Shown piece by piece: positions 15,160 to 24,092 of a DNA stretch of 64,000 nucleotides (the first letter of the stretch is position 1; each line of letters starts with the position of its first letter). Source of the stretch: Mucilaginibacter pankratovii (GTDB lineage: Bacteria > Bacteroidota > Bacteroidia > Sphingobacteriales > Sphingobacteriaceae); the NCBI RefSeq assembly GCF_014773265.1, contig NZ_JACWMY010000003.1, forward strand, positions 434,001-498,000, in the 5' to 3' direction. The position numbers and the translations under genes were made by a program. The notes below the pieces were generated by a model that was given only the letters and a program-made list of their open reading frames with translations, ran no database searches and was not told where the DNA came from.

Positions 15160-16893
15160 TTATACGTTAAGTTTTTTACGTTGAGCCAAAATATATTCCG
15201 CGGTGCGCATGCTCAGGGCCAGGATGGTCCAGGTAGCGTTTTTATCGCCCTGCTGTACAAACGGGGCGGCATCCACCACAAAAAGGTTCTTACAATCGTG
15301 CGCCTGGCAATATTTGTTCAGGGCCGATTTTGATGGGTCATCGCCCATACGGATGGTGCCTACCTCGTGGATGATCTTGCCCGGTGCTTCTAAACCGTAA
15401 TTGGTTTCGGGGCCTTGCTTGGTGCCGTGTATGGCGCCCATGTTGTGCAATACCTCCTCAAAGGTATCCTGCATGTGTTTGGCCTGGTTTATCTCGTCGG
15501 TGGTCCAGTTGTAATGGAAACGCAGCACCGGGATGCCGAATTTATCAACCACGTTAGGGTCTATCTCGCAATAGTTATCGGCGCGCGCTATGGCAGTACC
15601 ACGGCCGGCCATGCCCACTTGTGTGCCGTAAAAACGGCGGTAATCATCTTTTAGCGAAGCGCCGTAGCCGCCTGCTTCTTTTGGTTTGCCATCCCTATCG
15701 GGCACCATTCCGTTCATTTTATGCATGCCGAAGCCGAAACCATACGACGGCATGTGCAAGCCGCCACCGTATTCGATGTGGTAGCCGCGGGGGAAATTTA
15801 GTTTTTTATTATCCAGCCACCATGGTGAGTAGATGTGTACGCTGCCTACGCCGTCTTCGTTGTAACGCTTGCGATCCAGTAGTTGCGGCAGAAAACCTCC
15901 CGCGCTGGAACCCGTAGAATCATGCAAATATTTACCAACCACGCCGCTGCTGTTGGCCAAACCGCCCGGGTGGGCACTTGATTTGGAATTGAGCAGGATG
16001 CGTGCAGATTCGCCCGCGCTGGCGCCAAGCACCACCGTTTTGGCGTTTACCTGATACTCCTGCATGTCCTCTTTATTTACGTACGATACGCCGGTTGCAA
16101 GGCCATCCTTATCGGTAAGGATCTCGCGCACCATGGCGTTGGTGATCACCTTTAAATTGCCGGTTTTTATAGCCGGGATAACCAGGCAGGATGATGCCGA
16201 GAAATCACCGTAAATTTTACAGCTGCGGCCGCATTGCCCGCAGAAGAAACAGGCACCACGATCTTTATTACCCGGTAAAGCCTCGGTAAGTACCGAGCCA
16301 CGGCCCGGGATAACTTTTACACCAGCCTTGCGCGCGCCTTGTGTGATGAACAGTTCGTTTAAACGCGGTTTTGGCGGCGGAAGGAAAATGCCATCCGGTT
16401 CGTTCTCTAAGCCTTCTTTAGTGCCATAGATGCCTATCAGGCGGTCGACTTTATCGTAAAAAGGTTTTACGTCGTCGTAGGTTATCGGCCACGGATCGGT
16501 AAGTCCGTCCGTAGGCTGAAAATCCTGCGGACCCATTCTTAGCGAGATGCGGCCCCAGTGGTTGGTTCGGCCACCGAGCATCCGCGAGCGGAACCAGTAG
16601 AATTCAGTTTTATCTTTTGTGGTGTAGGGTTCGCCATCAATGTCCCATCCGCCAAAGGCGGCATCAAAATCGCCGAAGGGGCGGGTACTGCTCGCACCCC
16701 TGCGCGCCGATTCCCAGGGCCAGCGCAGTTGCTGCGAATCTTTCTGAGGGTCGAAAAAAGGGCCGGCTTCCAGTAGTAAAACTTTAACACCCGCGTTGGC
16801 CAGCACGTATGCCGCCATACCGCCGCCCGCGCCCGAGCCTACCACTACCACATCGTAAGTAGTGCCCGACTTTTTGATCTGCAAATCTTCCAT
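15160..16893 (-). CDS. GMC family FAD-dependent oxidoreductase (sugar 3-dehydrogenase-like)
   Basis: 577 aa. FAD-binding Rossmann motif VVVVGSGAGGGMAAYVLANAG near 14-36; GMC signature GGRTNHWGRISLRM near 109-122; a cysteine cluster GACFFCGQCGRSC near 211-223, resembling the Fe-S-type cysteines of bacterial FAD-dependent glucose/glucoside dehydrogenases; C-terminal VDAAPFVQQGDKNATWTILALS with the catalytic His/Asn region (HEVGTIRMG upstream). It has no signal peptide and likely hitch-hikes with the Tat small subunit. With the upstream 3-keto-disaccharide-hydrolase-like gene it suggests C3 oxidation of glycosides in the periplasm (inference). Confidence 0.92.
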   Translation of the reverse strand: MEDLQIKKSGTTYDVVVVGSGAGGGMAAYVLANAGVKVLLLEAGPFFDPQKDSQQLRWPWESARRGASSTRPFGDFDAAFGGWDIDGEPYTTKDKTEFYWFRSRMLGGRTNHWGRISLRMGPQDFQPTDGLTDPWPITYDDVKPFYDKVDRLIGIYGTKEGLENEPDGIFLPPPKPRLNELFITQGARKAGVKVIPGRGSVLTEALPGNKDRGACFFCGQCGRSCKIYGDFSASSCLVIPAIKTGNLKVITNAMVREILTDKDGLATGVSYVNKEDMQEYQVNAKTVVLGASAGESARILLNSKSSAHPGGLANSSGVVGKYLHDSTGSSAGGFLPQLLDRKRYNEDGVGSVHIYSPWWLDNKKLNFPRGYHIEYGGGLHMPSYGFGFGMHKMNGMVPDRDGKPKEAGGYGASLKDDYRRFYGTQVGMAGRGTAIARADNYCEIDPNVVDKFGIPVLRFHYNWTTDEINQAKHMQDTFEEVLHNMGAIHGTKQGPETNYGLEAPGKIIHEVGTIRMGDDPSKSALNKYCQAHDCKNLFVVDAAPFVQQGDKNATWTILALSMRTAEYILAQRKKLNV

Positions 16894-16932
16894 TGAAAAA
16901 ATATTTCGCTTATGGGTTGATGAAGCCGCGGC

Positions 16933-17598
16933 TTATAATTGTTTTAATTTGATGTTTTTGTAAGCTACAACAGCGCCGTGGCCCTGCAAAGCAATGTGGC
17001 CTTTAGGGTATTTTGCAAAGCCTTCCCATGTTTTAAATTTGCTGTTGTTCAGCATTTCTGTCCACTCCGGGCTGCCTATTAGTACGTTAACAGTTTCCAC
17101 GCCATTCAGCCAAAAGGTAAGCTGCCCATTCTGTTTACGTATTTTTACTTTATTCCACTCGCCTGCCGGTTTTGCCGCGGTGGCGGGTGCCGGTTTCATA
17201 TCATATAAGCTACCTGCCAAATGGCTCGGCTTTTTATTGTCTTCTGCTTTTACGTTATCTAAAACCTGCATCTCAACGCCGGTAAGGTAGGTAGCGTTTA
17301 ACGATGGATCCTCGTGTACGCCAAAAATGATACCGCTGTTACCGCCCTCGGCAATTTTCCAGTCGATAGTTAATTCATAGTTTTCGTATTCGCCGTCGGT
17401 AAGCAGGTCAGATGCTTCGTGCGATGTTGGATCGAGCTGCAAAGCTCCATCTACAACACTCCATGAGCCTGCGCCGGTTTTGTTATAAGCGTGCCAGCCG
17501 GTGGTGGTTTTACCATCAAATAATTTAACTTCTTTTTGCGCCGAAGCGGTATAGCTAATGGCCGATAAAGCTAAAGCGCTTAAAATTAATTTTTTCAT
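16933..17598 (-). CDS. DUF1080 / 3-keto-disaccharide hydrolase domain protein
   Basis: 221 aa, signal peptide MKKLILSALALSAISYTASAQ. The rest is a single LamG-like jelly-roll of the DUF1080 family: VKLFDGKTTTGWHAYNKTGAGSWSVVDGAL at the start, YELTIDWKIAEGGNSGIIFGVHED in the middle and GHIALQGHGAVVAYKNIKLKQL at the end. Some members cleave 3-keto-glycosides made by upstream dehydrogenases. It is the first gene of an operon with the GMC oxidoreductase (39 bases apart) and its small subunit, the arrangement expected for oxidise-then-cleave chemistry. Confidence 0.9.
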   Translation of the reverse strand: MKKLILSALALSAISYTASAQKEVKLFDGKTTTGWHAYNKTGAGSWSVVDGALQLDPTSHEASDLLTDGEYENYELTIDWKIAEGGNSGIIFGVHEDPSLNATYLTGVEMQVLDNVKAEDNKKPSHLAGSLYDMKPAPATAAKPAGEWNKVKIRKQNGQLTFWLNGVETVNVLIGSPEWTEMLNNSKFKTWEGFAKYPKGHIALQGHGAVVAYKNIKLKQL

Positions 17599-17747
17599 AG
17601 TGATTCGTTTTAGCAGCGCGGTATGCCTGCTTTTTTGTTATTGTTTGGGTAGTAAAAGTAATATTTATTTTGGTTGATGCTACTTTAACGCTTAATCAAT
17701 CAAAAAAATTACAGTGGGGGAAGAGACGCAGGCAAAATGCTTAAGAA

Positions 17748-17849
17748 GCCTCACCCTGCCCTCTCCAAAGGAGAGGGTTTAAGAATTTTTTTCAAGTCCT
17801 CTCCTTTGGAGAGGATTATTTCATGAGGGCTTCGCCGTTTAGGTGAGGC
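17748..17849. repeat. CTCTCC-type palindromic element, copy 1
   Basis: Outer arms GCCTCAC (17748-17754) and GTGAGGC (17843-17849). Inside are two hairpins, CCCTCTCC-AAA-GGAGAGGG (17759-17777) and CCTCTCC-TTT-GGAGAGG (17798-17814), which are also complementary to each other. A 28-base stretch at about 17822-17849 recurs almost exactly, inverted, at 28356-28383. It fills the gap between the 3-keto-sugar operon and the OMPLA-like gene. Confidence 0.8.
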
Positions 17850-17853
17850 GAAC

Positions 17854-18879
17854 CTATCTGTTCAGTAAAAACGAAAGCCCAGAAGCCAACCCGATCATGC
17901 CGTAGCCGTAGCTGCTTTGGAAAGAGATGTTATAATCGTCCTGCCCGCGATAGCCGCCACCTGCCATAACCGACACATCCTGCAGGAACGGTAAATGATA
18001 ATAATATTTAAGGCTCACGTTCAGTCGTTTTTTGAGATTCTGTGCATTGTAATTATTGTACTTATCGGCAATGTAGGTAAAATCAAACTGCAGGCGCTGC
18101 CAGTTGGCAAACAGTTTATGGCCGTTTCTGATGGGGTCTTCGTAAGCTTTGGCCAGGTTTATCATATAGGTGCCGTTTACCCGTATCCAGCCGTAATGGC
18201 CCGGCAAGCCCTCGGCGGCACCTAATCCAAACAGCCCGCTATGCACTTCCAGCCCGATGGTTTTGTATTGGTTGATAACCATATTGGGTTTATCGGTGCG
18301 CTTGCCCACGGTATAATTAAGCGTATAAAAATTGGTAGAGAACTTGCCGCTATCTACATTAAAGCTACCATCAGGCAGCTGGGTGGGCCCGCGTACACCG
18401 TTAGAGTGATGAGTATAACCACCCGATAAAAATTTCGGGTTATAAACATTATTGTTCAGGCGATAAAATAACTGGATGCCGGGTATATAGCTGGGTGATT
18501 TTACCGGCGCACCAGGCGTATTCAGCAGCCGGATCTTCACCCGGGTAAAGGCGTTTACAAACAGGCGCGATTTGGGTGTATTGTACACCACAAAATTGCC
18601 TACCACATCGGCAACTAACTGGGTTTTTATGGGTTGAAAAAATTCCTGCCCGAAGAACGATGAACGGAGGTTTTGTACATAGATATCGTTAAAGTCGCGG
18701 TTGATGAGGCGGCAGGCTATCAGCGAGGTGATGGTATCCTGGCGTATAGGTACGCCATTAACTAAAATGGTATCTGCCATTGTGCTGGCATAATTGGCGA
18801 AGCTTTTTGCCGGTGCGATGGATATTAAAAAAACCAGGGCCAAAAATATTTTAGAACGGAAAATAGTAAAGGGAAGCAT
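17854..18879 (-). CDS. Outer-membrane phospholipase A (OMPLA)-like barrel protein
   Basis: 341 aa with a signal peptide (hydrophobic to about residue 27). The C-terminal two-thirds is strand-rich barrel sequence, ending GLASGLSFLLNR. The segment THHSNG (His157-His158-Ser159-Asn160-Gly161) followed by STNFYTLNY (Asn183) recalls the HxSNG...N catalytic pattern of OMPLA/PldA, with a longer spacer between Ser and Asn than in enterobacterial enzymes (24 versus 12 residues). If functional it would hydrolyse phospholipids in the outer leaflet. Overall similarity is weak, so a non-enzymatic barrel remains possible. Confidence 0.5.
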   Translation of the reverse strand: MLPFTIFRSKIFLALVFLISIAPAKSFANYASTMADTILVNGVPIRQDTITSLIACRLINRDFNDIYVQNLRSSFFGQEFFQPIKTQLVADVVGNFVVYNTPKSRLFVNAFTRVKIRLLNTPGAPVKSPSYIPGIQLFYRLNNNVYNPKFLSGGYTHHSNGVRGPTQLPDGSFNVDSGKFSTNFYTLNYTVGKRTDKPNMVINQYKTIGLEVHSGLFGLGAAEGLPGHYGWIRVNGTYMINLAKAYEDPIRNGHKLFANWQRLQFDFTYIADKYNNYNAQNLKKRLNVSLKYYYHLPFLQDVSVMAGGGYRGQDDYNISFQSSYGYGMIGLASGLSFLLNR

Positions 18880-18952
18880 TATGACGAGTTAACGGGGGCG
18901 TAAAAAAATTAATTATTGCAAATTAAGGTTGCAACAACGTATGGAATGATGG

Positions 18953-18960
18953 TATTTTTG
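18953..18960 (+). promoter_or_regulatory. -7 box upstream of the RhlE-type helicase
   Basis: TATTTTTG, an exact TAnnTTTG match, with TTG at 18929-18931 about 21 bases upstream as a possible -33 element. Leader of roughly 90 bases to the GTG start at 19056, common for cold-shock-responsive helicase genes. Confidence 0.45.
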
Positions 18961-19055
18961 TCATCAATCCAAAACAGACTTAATACTGACATTATGATAT
19001 TTACGCCTTTTTAAAAACAAAATGCATACCTTGCATAATTTACTTACAACATATA

Positions 19056-20288
19056 GTGACTTTTCAGGATTTTAATTTCAACGAACAATTATTAGAAGGC
19101 GTACTAAGCATGGGTTACACCAAGGCTACCCCCATACAGGAAATGACCATCCCGGTTATTATGAATGGCGACGACCTCATCGCCTGTGCCCAAACCGGTA
19201 CAGGTAAAACCGCATCGTATTTACTACCGGTTTTAAATTTTATAGCCAACGCTAACACTCATCAAACTACGGCCTTAGTGCTTGCCCCAACGCGCGAGCT
19301 TGCACAGCAGATAGATCAGCAGGTAGAAGGGCTTGCCTATTTTACCGGCATCAGCTCGCAGGCCGTTTTCGGCGGCGGCGACGGTATGGCTTACGAGCAG
19401 CAGCGCCGCGGCATCCAAAACAGCGTAAATATTATTATTGCTACACCAGGCAGGCTGATAGCCCACCTTACATCGGGCGTGCTTAAATTCAACCATATTA
19501 CCCATTTGGTTTTAGACGAAGCCGACCGGATGCTGGATATGGGTTTCAGCGATGATATTATGCGCATCATTAGCTACCTGCCTAAAAAACGCCAAACGCT
19601 TTTGTTTTCGGCTACGATGCCGGGCAGGATCCGTAATCTGGCTAAAGCTATTTTAACCGACCCGCAGCAGATCAACATCGCTATATCGCAGCCCGCAGCC
19701 GGGATAGATCAACAGGTTTACCGCCTGCACGACGGGCAAAAAACACCTTTACTTAAAATGCTTTTAAAAGATGGCGGCTACTTAAGCTCCATCATCTTCG
19801 CATCCCGTAAGGAAATTGTAAAGTCGCTTTATAAAGAATTGAAGCAGGCGCATTTGAATGTTGCCGCATTCCACTCAGATCTGCAGCAGAACGAGCGCGA
19901 AGAAATTCTGCTCCGCTTTAAAAACAAACAACTACCGGTTATTATTGGTACCGATGCCTTATCGCGCGGTATTGATGTGGAAGGGATAGACCTGGTTATA
20001 AATTACGACGTACCCGGCGATGCCGAGGATTATGTACACCGTATAGGCCGTACTGCACGCGCCGCAACAACCGGCACCGCAATTACCTTTGTGAACGACC
20101 GCGACCTGAAGAAACTGAAGAGCATTGAGCAGTTGATAAGCCGCGAAGTAGCCCAGAAGGAATTGCCCGAAGAACTGAAAGGCATTGAGCATGTTGCACA
20201 GGAACGCCCGCATGGCGGCGGTCGTAACGACCAACGCCGCAGGCTAAGTCGCTATAAAGGAAACAAGCCGCGCCCGGCAGCTAATTAA
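19056..20288 (+). CDS. rhlE: DEAD-box RNA helicase, RhlE type
   Basis: 410 aa. The start is GTG at 19056, giving MTFQDFNFNEQLLEG, the usual Q-motif lead-in; no ATG fits. All helicase motifs are present: AQTGTGKT (I), PTRELAQQ (Ia), ATPGR (Ib), DEAD within LDEADRMLDMGF (II), SAT (III), RGIDVEGIDLVINYD (V) and HRIGRTARA (VI). A short basic tail (GGGRNDQRRRLSRYKGNKPRP) is typical of RhlE-like RNA-binding extensions. It unwinds RNA duplexes, acting in ribosome assembly and mRNA decay. It is monocistronic as far as visible. Confidence 0.93.
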   Translation: MTFQDFNFNEQLLEGVLSMGYTKATPIQEMTIPVIMNGDDLIACAQTGTGKTASYLLPVLNFIANANTHQTTALVLAPTRELAQQIDQQVEGLAYFTGISSQAVFGGGDGMAYEQQRRGIQNSVNIIIATPGRLIAHLTSGVLKFNHITHLVLDEADRMLDMGFSDDIMRIISYLPKKRQTLLFSATMPGRIRNLAKAILTDPQQINIAISQPAAGIDQQVYRLHDGQKTPLLKMLLKDGGYLSSIIFASRKEIVKSLYKELKQAHLNVAAFHSDLQQNEREEILLRFKNKQLPVIIGTDALSRGIDVEGIDLVINYDVPGDAEDYVHRIGRTARAATTGTAITFVNDRDLKKLKSIEQLISREVAQKELPEELKGIEHVAQERPHGGGRNDQRRRLSRYKGNKPRPAAN

Positions 20289-20372
20289 ACCTTATAAAAT
20301 TTGTATGGTCTATTTGATTTGTAATAGTGAATGCGTTACTTTTACACAACAAACCAATTAAACAACCGTACC

Positions 20373-21248
20373 ATGACTTCCAGACGTTCTTTCCTCAAAA
20401 CCTCAGCGGTATTGGGTACCGGGCTATTAATGGCCCCGAACTTATACGCCCGCAATAAAAAAAACATAGGTATACAACTATATACCGTGCGCGATGCTAT
20501 GGCAAAAGACCCGGTGGGTACTTTAGCTAAAATTAGCAAAATAGGCTTTAACACCGTAGAAGGCGCTACCTACACAGGTACCCAAAAGTTTTACGGCATG
20601 GAACCTGAAGAGTTTAAACAAGTTTTAAGTGATAATGGGCTTAAAATGGTAAGCGGGCACTACATGCTTGGCGATGGCATGCCGAATGCTAAAGGCACTA
20701 TTGCCAACGAATGGCAAAAAGCCGTTGACGATGCAGCTGCCGTAGGTTTGAAATATATGGTATGCGCTTATTTGCTTGATGGCGAGCGCGGCAACCTCGC
20801 AAACTATAAATTAACTGCCGATAAATTAAACGTTGCGGGCTCCATCTGTAAAAAATCGGACATACAGCTTTGCTACCATAACCACGATTTTGAATTTAAA
20901 CAGGAAGACGGCAAATACCCATACGAAATTTTATTGAGTGCTACTGATAAAGACAAGGTAAAGATGGAGATGGATATTTACTGGATCTATCGCGCCAAGC
21001 AGGATCCTATTAAACTCTTCAACGAAAATCCGGGTCGTTTCCCGCTGTGGCACGTAAAGGATATGGATAACACCCCTAAACAAATGTTTACCGAAGTGGG
21101 TAACGGTGTTATTCCGTTTAAAGATATTTTTAAGCACGCAGGTAAAGCTGGTTTAGATTATTTTTTTAACGAACAGGATGTTTGCCCCGGCGATCCGTTT
21201 GATAGCATCACCAAAAGCTACTCTTACATTAAAACTAACCTGGTATAA
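20373..21248 (+). CDS. Sugar phosphate isomerase/epimerase family TIM-barrel protein, Tat-exported
   Basis: 291 aa from MTSRRSFLKTSAVLG at 20373, a twin-arginine signal; an upstream in-frame ATG adds 14 residues with no signal character. The TIM barrel begins KNIGIQLYTVRDAMAKDPVGTLAKISKIGF and holds typical metal-site segments: CYHNHDFEF, MEMDIYWIYRA, LWHVKDMD and FNEQD (His/Glu/Asp ligands of the xylose-isomerase-like fold). These enzymes isomerise or epimerise keto-sugars, and several periplasmic members sit with Gfo/Idh, GMC and DUF1080 genes. It could process the 3-keto-sugar made by the 14521-17598 operon (inference). Terminator follows. Confidence 0.9.
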   Translation: MTSRRSFLKTSAVLGTGLLMAPNLYARNKKNIGIQLYTVRDAMAKDPVGTLAKISKIGFNTVEGATYTGTQKFYGMEPEEFKQVLSDNGLKMVSGHYMLGDGMPNAKGTIANEWQKAVDDAAAVGLKYMVCAYLLDGERGNLANYKLTADKLNVAGSICKKSDIQLCYHNHDFEFKQEDGKYPYEILLSATDKDKVKMEMDIYWIYRAKQDPIKLFNENPGRFPLWHVKDMDNTPKQMFTEVGNGVIPFKDIFKHAGKAGLDYFFNEQDVCPGDPFDSITKSYSYIKTNLV

Positions 21249-21269
21249 CTACAGGCTTAACAATATGAT

Positions 21270-21302
21270 AAAGCCGAACCCGAAAGGCGTTCGGCTTTTT
21301 TG
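21270..21302 (+). terminator. Terminator of the isomerase-like gene
   Basis: AAAGCCGAAC (21270-21279) pairs with GTTCGGCTTT (21289-21298), 9-base loop, T run to about 21301. Confidence 0.88.
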
Positions 21303-21404
21303 TGGGATGATTTTTTTAATTCCCCCTCTTCTTTCCGAAGGAGAGAACTTTGAAAAAGGCAGCGAATGGATCGTAAGCCATTATTTATTTCTCAAAACCG
21401 GCGC

Positions 21405-22541
21405 ATGATCAGGCTTATTATAATCATTGTACTCTTCCTTATTTCGTTGTTAGCGGTGTTTAGGGCACCGGCCTATTATTTATGGCTGCTGGCTGTTGGT
21501 GTAACCGAGTTCCCTTTGCTATTCGCCGGGATAACATCTGTAGTGCTGATAGCCGGTATTTGGTTTCAAAAATACCAGGCGGCATCAACCGCCATTGGTG
21601 TACTGGCGCTGGTTTTATTCCTCTCACCAATTGCGCGCTCTTATATCGTTGCTTCATCGCTAAAAAAAGATTTTGAAACAGCTTTTGGCCCTGGCAGCGC
21701 CAATATCCATGGCGATAGTACACAGGCTCCCTTCAGTTTTTTTAAACTGTTTAAGACCAAGCCGGCGCTTGCCTATAAAACCCTGGTTTATAATACAGGT
21801 AAAGATGCTCCGCTGAGCCTTAATTTTTACCCATCGGCCATCAGCGGTAAAAGGCCCTGCATCGTATCGGTGCATGGCGGCTCCTGGGCAGGCGGTGATA
21901 ACTCCGAACTGCCCGAACTAAACAGCTACCTGGCACAGCAAGGCTACAATGTGGCCGCCATCAACTATCGCCTGGCGCCCAAATACCAAACACCTGCACC
22001 TGTTGCAGATGTTGCCGAAGCATTTGCCTATCTTAAAGCACACGCCGATGAATTGCATATAGATACCAATAATTTTGTATTGCTCGGCCGCTCGGCAGGC
22101 GCCCAGATCGCTATGCTATATGCCTATACCCGGCCGGAACCCGGCTTAAAAGGCGTGATAGATTTTTATGGCCCTGTGGATATGGTTTGGGGGTATGCAC
22201 TCCCATCCAGTAAATGGATCATGGATTCTCGAAAGGTTATGGAGAATTATATTGGCGGTGCTTACCCCGCCGTGCCGCAAAAGTATATTGCCTGTTCGCC
22301 CATAGAATTTGTAAACAGGCAAACGGTGCCCACCCTATTGCTGCATGGCGATAATGATGTGTTGGTATCGCCGGGGCATAGCGCCAGGCTGGTTAAAAAA
22401 CTTACGCAAAATGGGGTTAAATATTATTTGCTGCAGCTACCATGGGCCACGCACGGTTTCGATTATAATTTATACGGACCTAGTGGGCAGTTATCAACCT
22501 ACGTGGTAGAACGTTTTATAAATACGGTTGTTGAAAAGTAG
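21405..22541 (+). CDS. Membrane-anchored alpha/beta hydrolase (BD-FAE/carboxylesterase-like)
   Basis: 378 aa from MIRLIIIIVLFLISLLAVF at 21405. Three hydrophobic helices cover about residues 1-85, then an alpha/beta hydrolase domain. It has the oxyanion motif HGGSWAGG, the nucleophile elbow LGRSAGAQ (Ser230), the acid region LLHGDNDVLV and the catalytic His in WATHGFD. This architecture matches BD-FAE-type esterases, which remove acyl groups from plant polysaccharides or small esters. The membrane part would hold the enzyme at the inner membrane facing the periplasm. It converges on the GPH symporter gene. Substrate unknown. Confidence 0.88.
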   Translation: MIRLIIIIVLFLISLLAVFRAPAYYLWLLAVGVTEFPLLFAGITSVVLIAGIWFQKYQAASTAIGVLALVLFLSPIARSYIVASSLKKDFETAFGPGSANIHGDSTQAPFSFFKLFKTKPALAYKTLVYNTGKDAPLSLNFYPSAISGKRPCIVSVHGGSWAGGDNSELPELNSYLAQQGYNVAAINYRLAPKYQTPAPVADVAEAFAYLKAHADELHIDTNNFVLLGRSAGAQIAMLYAYTRPEPGLKGVIDFYGPVDMVWGYALPSSKWIMDSRKVMENYIGGAYPAVPQKYIACSPIEFVNRQTVPTLLLHGDNDVLVSPGHSARLVKKLTQNGVKYYLLQLPWATHGFDYNLYGPSGQLSTYVVERFINTVVEK

Positions 22542-22607
22542 CAGTTATGAGTGGCGGTGGCAGCTATAAATAGCGGTGGTCTTTTATAGCAAAACAACTT
22601 GCAACTG

Positions 22608-23954
22608 CTACTTAATCTCCCTCCGCTCTCTAAACCGGCTAAAGAAAACAATGGCCAGCAGGCAAAGCACACATCCGCAGATACCATTCAGGCGAAGGCC
22701 ATAATCGTTGCCCGGGTCTTTACCATAAACGGTGAGGAAAGCAAACAGCGCTATACCCAGCGTTTGCCCCAGTTTTACGAACAAATATTTTACGGCGAAG
22801 AACATTCCCTCCCTGTTTTCGCCGGTGCGCCTGGCATCGTTCTGAGCAATTTCGGCAAGGATGGCGTTCGGTAAAATACCCAGCGAGGCGAGCGGGAAGG
22901 AGGCGCTGAGCACAAGCGTGTAGATCTGCACTTTCGGGTCGATAGGTACCTTTCCTAAGAAAAATATCGCCACAAAAATTAAACTCAACAAACCAAAGGA
23001 GAACAGCACGATGGGCTTTTTACCTATCTTTTTAGATAGATAATTCACCAGGGGGTAAAACAACAGGGAAGTAAGCACCATCGAGCCCATTAGTACGCCG
23101 CCCATAGATTCGGGCAGGTTTAGCAATACGGTGATAAAAAACAACAGGCCGCTGGAGATAATGCTCAGCGCCATGTAATAAGAAAAATCGGAGATGAGGT
23201 AATACTTAAAATTCCGGTTCTCGAAGGTTTTTTTGATAGCCGGCAGCAGCGGTAAATGCGTAGGCTTGCTGTTAGAATATCGTTTTTCTTTGATAGCCAG
23301 CACCGGTACCAGCATCACCAGGCCCGAGAAAAAAGCAAGCCCCCAAATGGTGTATTGCACGGCAGTATCACGGTCGGTAATGTGGAGGGACTTTTCTACC
23401 ACATCGGCAAAGTTGTTCACCAATGCGGAGAGGATAATACCAATTACAAAGCCAACCTGCTGCAGCGAGGATAGTTTTACCCGCTCGGCACCGGTATTGG
23501 TAAGCTCGGGCAGCAAGGCATTATAGGGGATAATGTATGCCGTAGCACCCATAAAGAAAAACACCAGCGTTGCTGTAAGCCACCAGGCGTTGTGTACACT
23601 GAGGCCTTTTACCCAGGGATAAAAAGTGAGCGCGCAAAACACAACGGCGGGTAAAATGGCCCATTTCATATACGGGATGCGGCGGCCGCGTTTGTTATTG
23701 CTTTTATCGCTGAGCGAGGCGATGAAGGGATCGAAAAAGGCATCAACCAGCCTGCCCGAGGCGGTAATGAGCGAGAGGATATTGATTACCCCAAAAAGCA
23801 GAAGTTGCGGTATAAGCGGCCTTAGCCCCGCGTTGTTTGGCGGCAGGTAAAAATAGGGCAGCATTACAATAATAATGTTGGTCATTGTGCTCCAGCCTAT
23901 CATTCCGCAGGCATAAGCTATTTGTTTAGAAAGAGGCAGTTTAGCGGGCAGCAT
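22608..23954 (-). CDS. GPH-family sugar:cation symporter (MFS, MelB-like)
   Basis: 448 aa with twelve hydrophobic helices. The opening LPLSKQIAYACGMIGWSTMTNIIIVMLPYFYLPP and SGRLVDAFFDPFIASLSDKSNNKRGRRIPYM (the D...DP...SD...GRRR-type loop 2-3 signature) are diagnostic of the glycoside-pentoside-hexuronide family. These symporters import mono- and oligosaccharides with Na+ or H+. The neighbourhood of glycoside hydrolases and keto-sugar enzymes makes a sugar or uronate substrate likely; the specific sugar cannot be told. It faces the esterase gene tail to tail. Confidence 0.9.
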   Translation of the reverse strand: MLPAKLPLSKQIAYACGMIGWSTMTNIIIVMLPYFYLPPNNAGLRPLIPQLLLFGVINILSLITASGRLVDAFFDPFIASLSDKSNNKRGRRIPYMKWAILPAVVFCALTFYPWVKGLSVHNAWWLTATLVFFFMGATAYIIPYNALLPELTNTGAERVKLSSLQQVGFVIGIILSALVNNFADVVEKSLHITDRDTAVQYTIWGLAFFSGLVMLVPVLAIKEKRYSNSKPTHLPLLPAIKKTFENRNFKYYLISDFSYYMALSIISSGLLFFITVLLNLPESMGGVLMGSMVLTSLLFYPLVNYLSKKIGKKPIVLFSFGLLSLIFVAIFFLGKVPIDPKVQIYTLVLSASFPLASLGILPNAILAEIAQNDARRTGENREGMFFAVKYLFVKLGQTLGIALFAFLTVYGKDPGNDYGLRLNGICGCVLCLLAIVFFSRFRERREIK

Positions 23955-24092
23955 TACCCTGCAATATGCAAATAAATAAGCGGGATAAAAAACATCCGGA
24001 GGGCCCTATACGTATACAGCTTTATTACTTTGTTTGTATCTTACGTGGGCATAATCGCGATATGATCTACCTTCAAAACTAAACCATGGCTA

